A stretch of DNA of 64,000 nt from contig JACAXG010000071.1 in NCBI GenBank assembly GCA_018881555.1, positions 960,367 to 1,024,366 on the forward strand, read 5' to 3'. Origin of the DNA: Amblyornis subalaris. Taxonomy: Eukaryota > Chordata > Aves > Passeriformes > Ptilonorhynchidae. Within the stretch, counting starts at the first letter, position 1; every line of letters starts with the position of its first letter. Below the pieces are notes generated by a model. It was not told the origin of the DNA. It did not search any database and saw nothing but the letters and a program-made list of their open reading frames with translations. Of this stretch, positions 24,165-36,245 are shown in pieces. Both the position numbers and the translations under genes were made by a program.

Positions 24165-24660
24165 CGCTGGAATACGCGGCGCAGTGCCCCAGCGGGACGA
24201 GAGCCAGCCCAGCCCAGCCCAGCCCAGTCCGGCCCGGCCCCGGCGGTCCCCCGTACGCACCGGCCCGGCCCCGGTCGCGGTGCCGGTCCCGCCCCCGCCC
24301 GCCCGGCGCACGCCCGGCCGCGGCTTCCGCCTCCCCCTCCCGGCCGGCGGAAGCGCTCGGGCCGCGCTGGGGCCGCGGCAGCGTCGGGGGCTCTGCGCTC
24401 GTCGCTGCCGGCCCGCCGGTGATGCCGGCCCCGGGCCGGCGCTGCCCCCGCCGGTGCTGCCCCTCGCCGCGGCGGGCGGCGGGCTGAGCCCCCGGCCCCG
24501 CCATGGTGCCCTGCGGGGCCGTGCTGTGGCGGCGGCTGCTCAGGAAGCGATGGGTTCTCGGCGTCGTCTTNGGGCTCTCGCTCGTTTACTTCATCACCAG
24601 CACCTTCAAGCAGGTCAGTGCCCGCCCTGGCCGCAGCCCCAGCCCCGACCGCGACACGCT
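24165..24660. promoter_or_regulatory. CpG island, bidirectional promoter of RNFT2 (-) and SPRING1 (+)
   Basis: This very GC- and CpG-rich block includes Sp1-type GC boxes (around 24288-24303), an AGCCC pentamer repeat (about 24208-24232) and the SPRING1 start codon. No TATA box is evident, which fits a CpG promoter. The two genes point away from it, so it is read as a shared promoter. Exact transcription starts cannot be seen. The first noncoding exon of RNFT2 is probably within it. Confidence 0.8.
24503..24613 (+). CDS. SPRING1: SPRING1 exon 1 coding part (start, membrane anchor)
   Basis: It encodes residues 1-37. The ATG at 24503 has the context ccgccATGG, a strong Kozak match. RRLLRKRW is followed by a hydrophobic stretch ending FITSTFKQ. 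One ambiguous base makes codon 23 TTN (Phe or Leu; Phe expected from human). The donor is GTCAGT. Confidence 0.96.
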
Positions 24661-27600
24661 AAAACATTCCTTATCCCAGAGTGACTTTAGTTCTATCACC
24701 AAACTCCTGTGTTGTGCTGCCATAAGAAATACGTTAAAAATATTAAATAGAGACAGGAATTTAAAATAAGAATGCTTGATACTGTGTTTGACAGCAGCAG
24801 TGGTTTGAACCAAAACTGGAACAAGAAAATCTCCGAGGGGTTTGATTGTTGTTGTTGTATCTCTTGTGAATGGTAACTCCACTGGCANAGGGCTCATGAA
24901 AGAGAAATACGTGTGGCTGTGGTTATTTAGTATAATATATACCACTTTTGTGGTTGTAGTAACTGAATTCAGCTGTGTTGGCTGATCTTTGGTGAACTTG
25001 AATNCCTTCACTTTACTGGACTGTTTATCCTCCTGCTGTGTATAGTATGAAGTAAACTACTACAAGTAGTATGTCGCTTAGACTATNGATGCTGGCGTTT
25101 CCTGTGCTGTGGAGTTTACAAGTACTAGGCATTTTTAATCGTGGGAAAAGCACGTGGATTGAAGTGGCAGAAGGAACTTGTGTGTTTGGTTACATTACTG
25201 TTTTTCCTTGCAGGAAGAGAGGATGGTGAGAGATCGGAACCTCCTCCAAGTGCAGGAGCATGAGCAGCCGATCATGTGGAAGGTGAAGTTCAGTTCTGGA
25301 AACAGCAGTCAGCTGAGTAACCAGTGCAGGAATTCTGTGCAGGGGAAGCTCCTCATTACAGATGAACTGGGTATATTTGATACTAAGAATTTATTCTGCA
25401 TATGGCAGTGCTGGATGCTGCTTTGCCTGTCTGACTGCTGATGGCACTTTCAAGTAACAACTGCACTTTAAGGCATTTTTACTCAGCCCTTGGCCTTTTC
25501 TCCTCTGTCTGGATGAATTTTGCTGGGACTGCAGACACTGCTGCTTTGGTTCTGTGCACACCACACTTGGGCCCAGTGGGCTCAGCTCAGGCCCAGGGCT
25601 GTATGAATTTGACTGTGACCACCTCAGAGTCCAAGAATNCCAGTTACCTTTGCGCAGAACTCAGACATTGAGTCCTGCTCAATTTACTGTGGTTGCTTGC
25701 AGAGGTATTTGTATTTCCCTGCAGTGTATTCCTACTGTCAGGGATGTTAGGGAGAGTAATTGAGGAAACATTATTGGCCTTGTATGGAGGCAGCTCAGGT
25801 CTGGTGTAATTAGCGCTCAGTCACAGTTAACAAGCTCATCTGACCCTTGTAAACCCAAGGTTACTAACCACTTGTTTTAAGTGGTAGAACTTAAAGACTC
25901 TTTCCTGCCCTGCACGTGCACTTCCCCAGTGTGCTTGTTGCTTAGACTCNGAATCTTTGTTGACCAAAAATCAAGGCTACAGAAAAACCACCACATCTCT
26001 TGTGATTTGCATCAGTGTTAAATTTGGCACTGCCTGCTTATGCTTAGTGCCAGTTCGTAAGATCTCTAAAATTTACAGATCTCCNGCAGTCTAACACTGT
26101 GGTAGTACAGCTCCCATATGGATGTACACCATTTTTCTATACTATTAAGGTTTCCACTCAACAATGAATATTACAGCTATCCTGCATGGCTAAATCTAAG
26201 TCTCTTCATATTGAACTGTAAAGAGAATTATCCAGACACAGACCCATTGAAAAAACGCGTGTCATATTTTTTTTCCAGTACAATCATCACCAATCCCTTT
26301 CCCTCTTTCACAACACCGAACTCTGCCAAAAGAAAATCAGAACTTAAGTATTCTGCATTTAAATACTCATNTTGTATATACAGTACATACTAGAGTAAGA
26401 CATAATAGTTGTGCAGGTAACANCAGGCTGTTTGAAAATCTGCTCTACATCCAAGTGTCATTTCAAAGAATGGCTACTTTTGTTCAGACTGAGGGGGATC
26501 ATAATCTAGATAAATAAACCTGTTCTTAACTAATGTGCTTCTTAGTACAGATTTCTGTAGAAGACAGAGAGGAGTGTGCCTTGCCAGATGTTACTCCTGT
26601 TGCTGTTTTCCAGGCTACATCTGTGAGAGGAAGGACCTGCTGGTGAATGGCTGCTGTAATGTGAACGTGCCCAGCACGAAGCTGTACAGCTGTGACAGCT
26701 GCCTCCCCAACGGCTGCTGCAGCATCTACGAGTACTGCGTGTCCTGCTGCCTGCAGCCCAGCAAGGTGGTGGACTCTCTCCTGCTTTCCANGTGTTCTCA
26801 GCTGCTCAGGTTCCTCTGTGGCTAAAAGGGCTTCTTTGTGAGGAGCTTTTTCCGTAGAGGGACAGTTCTTTTCTTGGAAGGATGAGGAAAGCCTCCAAGG
26901 ACCATATGGCAAGCTATAAATAAAGCTTTAAAAAAATTCATCCTTCCCACCTTTGGGAGGAAATACTGAGGACCCTGCAAAGTGCTTCAGCTTCAGGGGA
27001 ATTGCATTTGCTGAAGGGAAATGATTGCAGAAGAGTTATTCCAGCCAATATCAGTTTTGTAATTGGCACTTCGCTGTATTCTTTGAGCTTCCCTTAGATT
27101 CTTTCCCTGCTGCTGGGGTTCCATGAGGCGTTAGCCTTCCAGTGCTTGCTAGAAATCCTAAGGGGAGCTGCTTTATATCCTCCGATACCTGAGCTGTGTA
27201 GGTTAGGGTGGGCTTTGATTACTCCTTGTTGAAGTATAGTGTTTCTGGTTTTTGTCTTCTCTTTGCTGACCACTATAGCAACACCTCCTGGAACGGTTCT
27301 TGAACCGGGCAGCGATTGCTTTCCAGAACCTCTTCATGGCAGTGGAAGATCACTTNGAGCTGTGTCTGGCCAAATGTAGGACTTCATCACAGGTAAGGCA
27401 CAAGTACATGTCCAGGGCCCAAAAAAGTGCCNTTGGGGCTCAGTCCTATGAATGGTGTGTCATGCTTGAATGTGCCTGGGCATTTTCATAAATGTTGAAG
27501 CTATGGCTGAAAGCTAATCTGAAGGCAAAGCACATATTTAGAGCAGGGCGAGTTGCACATTTCTAGTTAGAAAAGAGGTGCTTAACTAAAAAGAGATTAT

Positions 27601-28434
27601 CTGAGTTCAATGACCAGTGAAGATCTTGGATGAGTTCTGGGGAAGATCTCATTACGGTGGAAACATTGAGAGCTTTTCCCAGTAGCTTCAGAATGCTATT
27701 TATTTTACAGTACAGTTGGAGACTTACCATATGCTGACAATCATCTGCATAGGAACTCAAAAAGTATGTTGTAATTTCTTCTTGTTTATTAAGAACAGAG
27801 GTGAACTTCTGTTACCCATGAGATTTTATTAGAAGTTTTGGTCTAAACAANCATTGGCCCTCTTAGAAAGTGCTGTTGGCAATGTCATGCAGCTTCAGTA
27901 TTTAATGTAGTAGGGATGGACTGCTAACAAAGGATATAGTTCCAAATGTCTCCAAAGTTATTGGAGTCATAGTATCTGAACTCTAGCTTTATTAAGAAAA
28001 AGCACACATCTCAAGTAGCAACTTTATTGTGCCTTGCTTGCTTAGGATGTTTGATGATACCGCCTAGGCATATCTAATTTTTTTTTTATTGCTAAATCCA
28101 TTCCCAGCTGTTTGGGTAATCTCAGAAGGAGGTTCTGGGTATGGTTCCGTACTGCAGTGCTGTAATACAGCAACTGTTTCTCGTGTGTTGGCAATGCAGA
28201 GTTGTTTGACTCCAAAGATACTCTAATATGTAGAAGAATTTGGGAATTTTTTTGCACATGCATAAATGCTGTGGGTTTTGGCCCTCAGTGAAGGGATGTC
28301 TTGTTTCAGTATGTGTGTATTGTTAAAGCTTCTCCTCCTCCTCCTGGCAGAGTGTGCAGCATGAGAACACCTACAGAGACCCAATTGCCAAATACTGCTA
28401 TGGCGAGTACCCCCCAGAGCTCCTGCCTGTTTGA
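24503..28434 (+). CDS. SPRING1: SPRING1 (C12orf49), SREBP pathway regulator in Golgi membrane (5 exons)
   Basis: The coding sequence joins 24503-24613, 25214-25370, 26614-26765, 27279-27392 and 28351-28434: 618 bases, 205 residues plus stop, the same length as I recall for human. All introns are GT-AG with consistent phases. An N-terminal basic stretch (Arg10-Arg16) precedes one membrane segment (about residues 17-35), giving a type II topology. The luminal part carries an N-glycosylation sequon at Asn67 (NSS) and a cysteine-rich core including Cys75, 93, 103, 104, 116, 119, 124, 125, 131, 134, 135, 169, 173 and 194. RNLL at residues 45-48 fits the site-1 protease preference. Known role: SPRING binds and licenses site-1 protease and supports SCAP/SREBP processing, so controlling sterol and lipid gene expression. 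Divergent from RNFT2 across a CpG island. Confidence 0.97.
25214..25370 (+). CDS. SPRING1: SPRING1 exon 2
   Basis: It encodes residues 38-89 plus the first base of Gly90, from [13 protein letters not shown] through the NSS sequon to LLITDEL. The acceptor is ttccttgcag and the donor GTATAT, which is weak but is placed exactly where homology requires. Confidence 0.95.
26614..26765 (+). CDS. SPRING1: SPRING1 exon 3 (cysteine-rich core)
   Basis: It encodes residues 91-140, beginning [19 protein letters not shown] and ending [10 protein letters not shown], with ten cysteines including three CC pairs. The acceptor is gttttccag and the donor GTGGTG. Confidence 0.96.
27279..27392 (+). CDS. SPRING1: SPRING1 exon 4
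   Basis: It encodes residues 141-178, from [16 protein letters not shown] to AKCRTSSQ. One ambiguous base makes codon 166 TTN (Phe expected). The acceptor is accactatag and the donor GTAAGG. Both ends are phase 0. Confidence 0.96.
28351..28434 (+). CDS. SPRING1: SPRING1 exon 5 (stop)
   Basis: It encodes residues 179-205, from [19 protein letters not shown] to the TGA at 28432-28434. A CTCCTC pyrimidine tract and ggcag precede it. Confidence 0.96.
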   Translation, partial: SVQHENTYRDPIAKYCYGEYPPELLPV

Positions 28435-29864
28435 AAGCTGCAGGATCTGAGCAACAAAAGGAAGGAACTGGAGACTTGAATCCAAAAGAACAAGACAACA
28501 GCTGTTGCTTTACCAAAGCCTCAGTGTAAAAAGCTTGTGTTGTATGTGGGGGCAAACCCAGAGGTTTACAAAGGAAGTAAGGAACTTAAGTTCTCCGGGA
28601 CTGAATCTTGCTTTCTTCACCTGCCTTGGAGTGCTAGTGCTGTGCTACAGTGCCAGTGCTTTCTTTGAATACTTCCTCTAAATTTTAGGAACCATGGCCT
28701 AGGAATCTAGGCTGTAGAATATAATGGGAAAATACCTAATGTGGCTTTGCAGCTGTAAATGGAGGTTCAATTGTGTCCCTGCAGTCCAGAGACATTCCAG
28801 AGTGACAGTAGTAATTGGAGGATTTTTGCTTTTGGAGAGCAAAGCATGCCCACTGTGCTTCTCTCTCTGGAACCCTTATTGACATGCATGGAGTACACTA
28901 CATATGTAATTATGAATTATTTATTCATTTTATATGGATCACTAGCTGAAAGTATTGATGCTTTGCATAGCTAGCTGTGGATGCCTTTCAGTCCCTGTTT
29001 TGCTATGTCAGCTAGAAGGGATGTTTTAGATCCTGACTAAAGTTGGTAGGGTTTTTTTCCTCCTTAGTCTAAAGGAATTGTATTGGGATTTGTCACTATA
29101 GTGCTTATGTTCCTCTTAGTGAGTTTAAACCATTCAGAACTCCAGTGGAGTTGTTCTCCTGTCAAAGTCCCATAGCACAAGAGAAGAGCAGGGATCTGCC
29201 TAGGATGGGATGTTTATTATCTGTAAACACTTTCCTTGTTACTCTGCAGCAGTTTCCTCAAAGAGGAGCCTTAGTTNTGTGAGCAGCTCTCTGCTACTCC
29301 ACTTGCTGNCAGGGAGCATGGAAGATTTTTTTTGCTTGAACTTGTTCAGGCCTTGGTATTTCAGATGTACTTCACTCCTGGTTGTGCAGGAGGGAAAAGG
29401 GTGGAGTTGTTGTAGGACTTCAGTTTAATGATGTCCTTGTGCATGACGTAATTAGAACATCAGAACATGGTGCAAGCCCTCCTCTGGGGACAGCTGTGTT
29501 GCATGAGCTCAGCCAAACAGTCTCCAGGCTTTTGATCTGCTGTTTGCCATACTTGACATACTCTGGAATTTTGGCCTGATCAGAATGACATTACAGCAGG
29601 CTTGGTTCTCCCACCATTTCTCCTAGCTCTCTAAAGTTGCAATTTCAACTCTCTCCCTCTAAAGGCCACACAACAGAGAAAAGGTGGGTAGAGAACCTAT
29701 AAAATGCTGACTAAATTTCTGCTCCCTCTGCAAAGTCCAAGTGCTAGACTAAACTGAGCTGTTCTCTATATGCAGAGCCTCATTTCTCTTGTTTTTATCC
29801 CAGTCAGCTTCCAGTCATCTCCTCCATGATTTTGACTTTGTGTATGCCTGCTTAAACTGCATAA

Positions 29865-29880
29865 AATAAAAATTAAATAA
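29865..29880 (+). terminator. Candidate SPRING1 poly(A) signals (two AATAAA)
   Basis: Two AATAAA hexamers lie within 16 bases about 1.43 kb after the stop. No clear GU-rich element follows, so use of this site is uncertain. Confidence 0.35.
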
Positions 29881-30688
29881 AATGTAGATAAGACTCTGCA
29901 GAGGAGTTGAAGAAAAAAAACCACAAAAAACAAACAGTGGTGGAGTATCCTGCTGCAAAAGATCTGTAGAATGCTATTGCAAGGACATATGATATAAACA
30001 GGAAGTAGTACCAGCCATCTGATAAAATCCACTTGCATTGTTTTCGTTGTTCTTTCCCAAAAGTCATCACGAGAAATAATGGTTCCATCAGCAGATNGTC
30101 TTGGAAATCTTGTTTTTCCAAAAGCTTGAGTGCTTTAGCATTAGCAGTTTATCCAACTGAAAATCTGTCTCCCCTTTGCTGCCATCCTATGGCANCTTGC
30201 TGCAGCAGACATGGTACAGTGTGAGGATGCAGTGTGAAATGCTGTCTTCAGAGGGTAGCAGAGGTTACTTCTCTTTTCAGTGTTAACAGATTCTTCACCC
30301 TTTTCCAGCACTTCATAACCATTTTCCCTAGGGAAGGCCATCAGCTTGGTCTATCATATCATTCCTGCTGAGATGTATTCCAGCACTTTATGTGTTTGCA
30401 CCATGGCTGATGAGGTCAAGATACTGATGGCTTGCTCTTGCTTTCTTTTCCAACTTGATACTAATTCCTTAGCAGGTGATACCACTGCTTGAAGCAGTAA
30501 TTGTAAGAAATCATAAAAACCAACCTAATTTGGACAATGTGTGAGAATTCCTGGCCCTTTTCTCTCCTAGAAAAACAGGATGTCATCAGAAGTGCATTGT
30601 GACCATTGTCCATCTAATGGGACAGAAACTGGATCCTTCCTCCTTGGTAGTTGAGCTGTTCAACTGTGTCTGTACTATATGTTAAATC

Positions 30689-30720
30689 ATTAAAAATTTG
30701 TGTTCCAAAATACTGCCTGT
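30689..30720 (+). terminator. Candidate SPRING1 distal poly(A) site (ATTAAA)
   Basis: ATTAAA is followed by a T/TG-rich element within about 35 bases. This would give a 3' UTR of about 2.3 kb. Confidence 0.4.
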
Positions 30721-30729
30721 TCTCATGTC

Positions 30730-33590
30730 CGTCTTTGAACTACAAAGCAACTGTACCAAAATGTAAGTTTGAAGAATGCAGTGGATCAGAGAAGGACACT
30801 TAGTTCAATATGTGTAAAAAAGGCGAGCAAGTAGGGGGAAACAGGAAATCTATTTCATTTTAATCTAAGACAAGAACATGCTTCTATCAATCATTAACAG
30901 AAAGATCAGGCCCTTTGCAAAAGTGGATTGAGCAGGGGAAGGAATGCAAATGATTGCTTCGTGTTGGGAAGACAGGATGAGAAATGTCAAAATCTGTGCT
31001 TCCTGATAATACTTCTGTGTGGTTTAAGTGATGTCTGTCCCTCTTGCAAAAAGCCTGGTGATTCTGTGGGTGTCTGACATTTTTTTGTCAGCTGAGAGAC
31101 TGGGCTGGTTGATGTGTGTTTGGCAGCAGATTTAATGAGAGCACCTGATGGAGCAACCAGCTCTGCTTATCTGCACTGAGGGCAGTGCTGGGGATAATTG
31201 GATGGGTTCTGTACTCCCTGATTTCTGTAGTTTACAGGAATATTAATGCTAGCGAAAAATGGTAGCAGCTGACATGTAATGAGGAACAGGTATAGANTTT
31301 AACTGTACCAATCTGGAAACAGCAGTCTGGGGCAGAAGGGGAAGGGGCTAATTGCCAGCTTTGCTGAATTTTAACTTGAGCCGTTGGCTTTGTAAGAACC
31401 CACGGTACTGTTCCACTGGGATGGTACATGGAGAACTGGATAAAAATCCTTACTGTCATGGGCTGGAGTGCTGAAACGGCAAATGCAGACCTCTGAATTG
31501 AGGCCATCACTGAACAATTGATGAGTTGGGATTGTGTTTCCTTCATTCTCAGAATCNCACTCTTTGCTGTGGCAATTGTTTATCTTCAGGCTCTGTTCAC
31601 TGGGAGAACTTTCTAACAAACTACACCAGGAGCCAATTTCTGAATATAAAGTACTAAGCACAGCAAATGCTAAACATGAGTCTTTGTTCTGATACACTTT
31701 AAAACAGCAAATGCTTTTTTTACGTCTCTCATCATTTAGCTGGACAGACTTGAGCTCTAGGATTTGTTCTGTCTTGTGTTAGTCACTTAACTGCAAACAC
31801 AGTTGATCCTTTTACCTAGCACCATAATGTGATATTTGTTCTTCAGTTTAATTCTAGTCAAGGAGAGGAGGGGGAGGAGGTGAAAAGGAATTTTCTAACT
31901 CAGCAAGTTCCACAAAAGATGGAGTTCAGCAAATTATCAGTGCTTTAATAACAGCCCTCTGCATTTCTTTACAACCCGAGGCAAACAACTAACTATATGC
32001 AGAGGGGGGAAAATGCCAACTTCAAAACCTGCGGGGAATGATGGGAAAGTACTTAGTTCTTCATTTTTGATCCGTGTCTAATTAAACAGACAGCTCTATC
32101 TAATGTTTTTGGTCAATTAAGGTCTGACTTGTAGCAACATGCACATTGTCTACATGATGTTTTCCATTTTGAGGCAGTCGTACGGCCACAGATTTTTCTT
32201 GGAAATCATGGATTTAGTAGATTAGAAGTATATGTCTTAAGCAAGAATTCTCAGGATGCCTTCAGATTGAAGCATGTTTGTTGCTGTGGTCTGCTGTTTC
32301 GCCTATGGTAAAATAACACAAAGTTGCAGAGTAGAGAAAATGAAGAAATTAATTCTGGCTGAAATCTTGCCTCATAGAAGCTTTTCTATTATGTACTTCA
32401 ATTAAGGGGATAGAAGACCACAAGCTAATAGTTGCAAATGGAATGGGAGGCAAGTGTTAGGTTTTCCAGGGATGAGATGACAATCTGTTTCTACTGTTAA
32501 TAGCTGAAATGAAAACTAGCACCTGATTTCTTGCCAATTTAATGGAAGCTTCCAATAAAACCCAGGTCTCATTTATCCCATATGTATTCCATCTCTCTTG
32601 CACCTACAGAGTAAGGCACACTAATAGGAATCAAGGTAAATGGGAATCCTATATCCATTGCCTGCACTTTGTTCCTGTCCTGCCCAAAATCTGCTTAGAT
32701 TTTAAAGTCCTCAGAGCAAAAAGACAATGCAACATTTGTAGTTCCTACAACTTCTGACCACGGCCTCANCTGGAGTCTTTAATGTACCTATTAATATGAG
32801 CAGTACCTGTATTACAGAGATATGAAATATCACCATTTGAAGAAGTGGGATAAGGTTGGGTGTAAGTCACAGGTGTGACATGGTTGTTTAAACACTAAAA
32901 AAAAGTAGCATTATTGACATTATCATATACATAAAATGCATCCCTCAGCTATGTCAGATGACAATCACTATGCTGTATCCACGTCTTCAAACAGAAAAAT
33001 GTAGATTAGCTGCAAACTACAGTTACAGACCTGCTTGGTAATAAAAGCTGTGCTGTCTGAGGAAATAAACATGTTCATACTTGGATGAGCGTCCTAATTT
33101 ATCTAAATCACTGATGCCTTAAAAATACACATTCAATTAAAAAATTCCAATCCTCTGTAGTGGCAAATGCATACAAAAGTATGAGTAAGCAGATGTGATA
33201 TACCTCTTCTGATGTCTTTTCGTCTGCTCAACTACAAGCTTACCTCCAGCAGCATCTCAGCCGGTGTAGCAGCGAGGAGCTGCCAGCAGAGGTTACCACA
33301 GCCTTTGGATAAAGGCTGGTCCCTCTCTGTGGAGCTGGGCTGGCACATGGCACTTGGAGCTGGATTTCCTTCGGGAAAGGCAGGCGAACCTATGACTGTA
33401 GAACACGAGTCATTACATTGCTCCAGGAAAAAGCATGGAGGGTGTGTCTGGAAATCCTCCTGCACCTTTGGCCTGGCCACCTAAAATAACCTACAAAATA
33501 AACTTACCTGTGAGGACTGCCTGTGTTTTCAATCTCTTGGGTGTTCCTGGGTGCTAATGTGGGAAAAGAGACATGACAGTGGGGTAGCCT
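30730..33590. other. Intergenic DNA, no gene seen
   Basis: AT-rich sequence with only short ORFs lacking any recognisable family, and no clear repeat. Short homopolymer runs only. Confidence 0.6.
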
Positions 33591-33599
33591 CATTGACAC

Positions 33600-34080
33600 C
33601 TGAATTAATAACAACAACAACTCAGCCCAAGTGAGGCCACATCTGGAATAGTGTTCAGTTCTGGTCTCCACAGTTCAAGAAAGACAAGGAGCTACCAGAG
33701 ACAGTCCGGAGGAGACCACAAAGATGATGAGGGGTCTGGAGCATCTGGCTTATGAGAAGAGACTGAGGGAGCTGGGCCTGTCTAGTCTAGAGGAGACTGA
33801 GAGGGGATCTCATTAATGCATATAAATATCTCCAAGGGGTGTCAGAGGATGGTGCCAGACTCTTTTCAGTGGTGCCCAGCGGCAGGCAAGGGCCATAAAC
33901 TAAAACACAAGTTGCACCTCAGCATGAGGAAGAGCATCATTCCATGGAGAGTGGCAGAGCACTGGAACAGCTGCCCAGGGAGGACCTGGAGTCTCCCTCT
34001 CTGGAGACATTCCAAACCTACTTGGAGACATTCCTGTGTCACCTGCTCCAGGTGACCCTGATAGTGGCTTTTCTCATATC
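33600..34080 (+). mobile_element. CR1 LINE 3' portion, sense on plus strand
   Basis: The wording follows avian CR1: gaggccacatctggaatagt, then agttcaagaaagacaaggag, then gagactgagggagctgggcc, then tggaacagctgcccagggag and ctgtgtcacctgctccaggtg. The copy is diverged, and its very 3' end is missing where it passes into GC-rich sequence. It carries no intact ORF. Confidence 0.9.
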
Positions 34081-34139
34081 TGAGGCTCTGCCCTCAGGGC
34101 CGGGGCTCCCTAAGGGTCCCGGGTGCACCTCCCGCCTCC

Positions 34140-34443
34140 CCATTCGGCCCCATTTCCTGCCTTTTTTCCCCTCACGCACCCCCGGCCCTCATGACCGGTT
34201 AGGCGCCGTTTCNCGCCTCTTTCCCCTCACGTACCCCCGGCCTCTGTTTCCCGCCTCTTTCCCCTCACGCACCCCCGGACCCTGTTTCCCGCCTCTTTCC
34301 CCTCACGCACCCCCGGACCCTGTTTCCCGCCTCTTTCCCCTCACGCACCCCCGGCCCCCGTTTCTCGCCTCTTTCCCCTCACGCACCCCAATCCCCGTTT
34401 CCCGCTTTTTTTCCCGTCACGCACCCCCGGCCCCCATGACCCG
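34140..34443. repeat. 38-bp minisatellite with repeated TTTCCCGC words
   Basis: About seven units of roughly 38 bases share cctctttcccctcacgcacc, then a cccgg segment, then gtttcccg. Exact TTTCCCGC (E2F-type) occurs at 34247-34254, 34285-34292, 34323-34330 and 34398-34405, with degenerate copies (tttcncgc, tttctcgc) in other units. The central units are near identical. A 188-codon plus-strand ORF through it is an artefact of the 38-bp period. Confidence 0.92.
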
Positions 34444-34890
34444 CCCGGCGCGGTGCTGTAGTGACGAACCGGCGGCAGGACGAGGCTGTCGGACTGGACG
34501 TGGTGTGTGACCCTCAGAGTGGTGTCCTGCGGCTCCCGAAGCTCCATGACCGTGCCCGGACTGCGGCCACCGGCTGGAGCGGCCCTAGTTTCGCCAGGGA
34601 GAGCCGAGGTGAGGCTGAGGGGGGCGGCGGCCGGGCCACGCCGTGGTGCTTCCTTGACCCTGTCCCAGCTGTAGCTTTGCTTGCACTTCCCCTCACTGTC
34701 CGCAGCCCAACAAGCCCGCTGCGTGTTCGTGTTTGGTTAAAAGGCCGTATTTTAAGGTGTATTTAAGTGTCAACCTCGCCTCTGCCCTGCTCTGTCTCCG
34801 GGGTCCGCGGCCGTGCGGGACTCGCAGCCGGCCCTGCTCTGTGGGACGGGCTCAGCCCCTCAGCCTGACATCACTTTTCCCAGCCCTTCA
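34430..34890. promoter_or_regulatory. CpG-rich block, candidate promoter and first exon of an unassigned transcript
   Basis: CpG-dense sequence begins right after the minisatellite. On the plus strand it holds a strong donor, GCCGAG|GTGAGG (GT at 34611-34612). A short ORF from ATG at 34544 (MTVPGLRPPAGAALV...) reaches that donor in phase 0, but I recognise no family and cannot place a matching next exon. It does not match MED13L exon 1 or MAP1LC3B, the expected neighbours on this side. It could be an lncRNA promoter, an alternative promoter, or a GC-rich relic. Confidence 0.4.
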
Positions 34891-36245
34891 TTCATATGAA
34901 TTTGATTTTTAACCTCCTGCCACCCCCTAAAACTGCTTTCGTTTTTTCTTCTCTCAGCCCACTGAATGCTTTAGTTTCTCTTATTTTTTTTCTCCTTTCC
35001 TCAGGTCCCTCTGTCTGTACTCCCCCTGCTTTGCCTTCACTCTGTCTCAGCTGTAGTTACTGGAGGCTGAGACAGGATAGTGGGAATTCTCCCTCCTGAA
35101 GAAAATGTTTCTTTTTTTGAGCAAAGCACTCCTTGCTTTTGCTACAAGAGGGCATCTTTTTTCTTTTTCCCCTCCTTCATTTCTCTTCACCCCCACATGA
35201 ATCTGGTGCTACCTGTAGCTTTCCAGTGTCTCAATCCGCCTTTGCTTTGTATATTTATGCAAAATTTCACACTGTCATGGTTGCAGCCTGTGTTAAAGGC
35301 ACACCCTTCCAAAGTGTCAGGAGAGAAAACTTGTGTTTCTCCAAACCTGTGCCATCCGCTGGGCTGAGAAGTAGAGTACAAATTTTCCCATTTATGTTGC
35401 ATTTGTCCCTAAAAACTCAGCTCTTGGACGTGGATCCCACTGAGCAAAAGCATCACAAATGTATGGATTTTGCTTTGATAAACTTACATTTACTTTTTCA
35501 GCCACGGGAGTTCTAAATCTACCTGAAAGTTACTGAAAACCCCTATGTTGCTAAAGAAAGCATTTGTCCTCATTCCAATATCCCAGCCTGCTGCCAGCAG
35601 CAGATGAAGCTTGCTTGCAGGAGATAAATGATTTATGGAAGGGTGTACATGCTATCTGATCTGAATCTTTACTGTGATAAGTTTATATTTAGACNTTTTT
35701 ATAATACCAAAATAGCACCAGCATCAGTTAAACTTTTTCTCTTTAGTAGGTACTTAAGATTTTGTTATCTCTAAATAAGCCCAGGTAAGTTGTGCTTATG
35801 AACTTTGATCTCGCTGTATGGAAACCCAGCCCTATGCTGAAAAGTAATTATAAAATATATATGTCTAAACAATGTTCTCCTACTTTGCTTAATGATGCCT
35901 GGGAGGACTAGTTCTCAGTGCTCAACATGCTTTTTTCCTGTCCTGCTGTTTTTTAAATTCTGGGTTCTATGTTTATCATGTATATTCCTGTTTTTAAAAG
36001 CTTGGCAGTTGGAAGTGAGATGATTTAGTGGTGATACAGGAACTGAAACAGCAGCATCGAATGTTGGGAGTTCTAACTTTAAGTGTTCAGCAATAGTATG
36101 CCAGGTCCACTCCTAACACCATAATAAATTTTAAAATAAGTGAGAATGTGCTTGTTTGTCATCTGAAGATGGACCAATGACATTTCAAGGTTCTGAGTTC
36201 CTCTTTACAATTGTAGCAATTGAGTTTTTCTTTCTTGTGTAAAAA

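Larger units (their letters stand above)
28435..30720 (+). other. SPRING1: SPRING1 3' UTR (inferred, end uncertain)
   Basis: Noncoding sequence follows the SPRING1 stop. Two candidate 3' ends are visible. One is at AATAAA 29865-29870, with a second at about 29874. The other is ATTAAA at about 30689, followed by a TG/T-rich stretch (tgttctcatgtccgtctttg), the more convincing downstream element. No other gene is seen here. Confidence 0.5.

Noticed and set aside
33944..34510. 188-codon plus-strand ORF, rich in Pro, Ser, Arg and Phe
   Set aside because: It begins in a CR1 copy and runs through the 38-bp minisatellite. Its periodic composition comes from the DNA repeat, and it has no start or domain evidence.
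34430..34700. First exon of MED13L or a MAP1LC3B-type gene
   Set aside because: Translation in all plus frames shows no resemblance to the N-termini of these expected neighbours.
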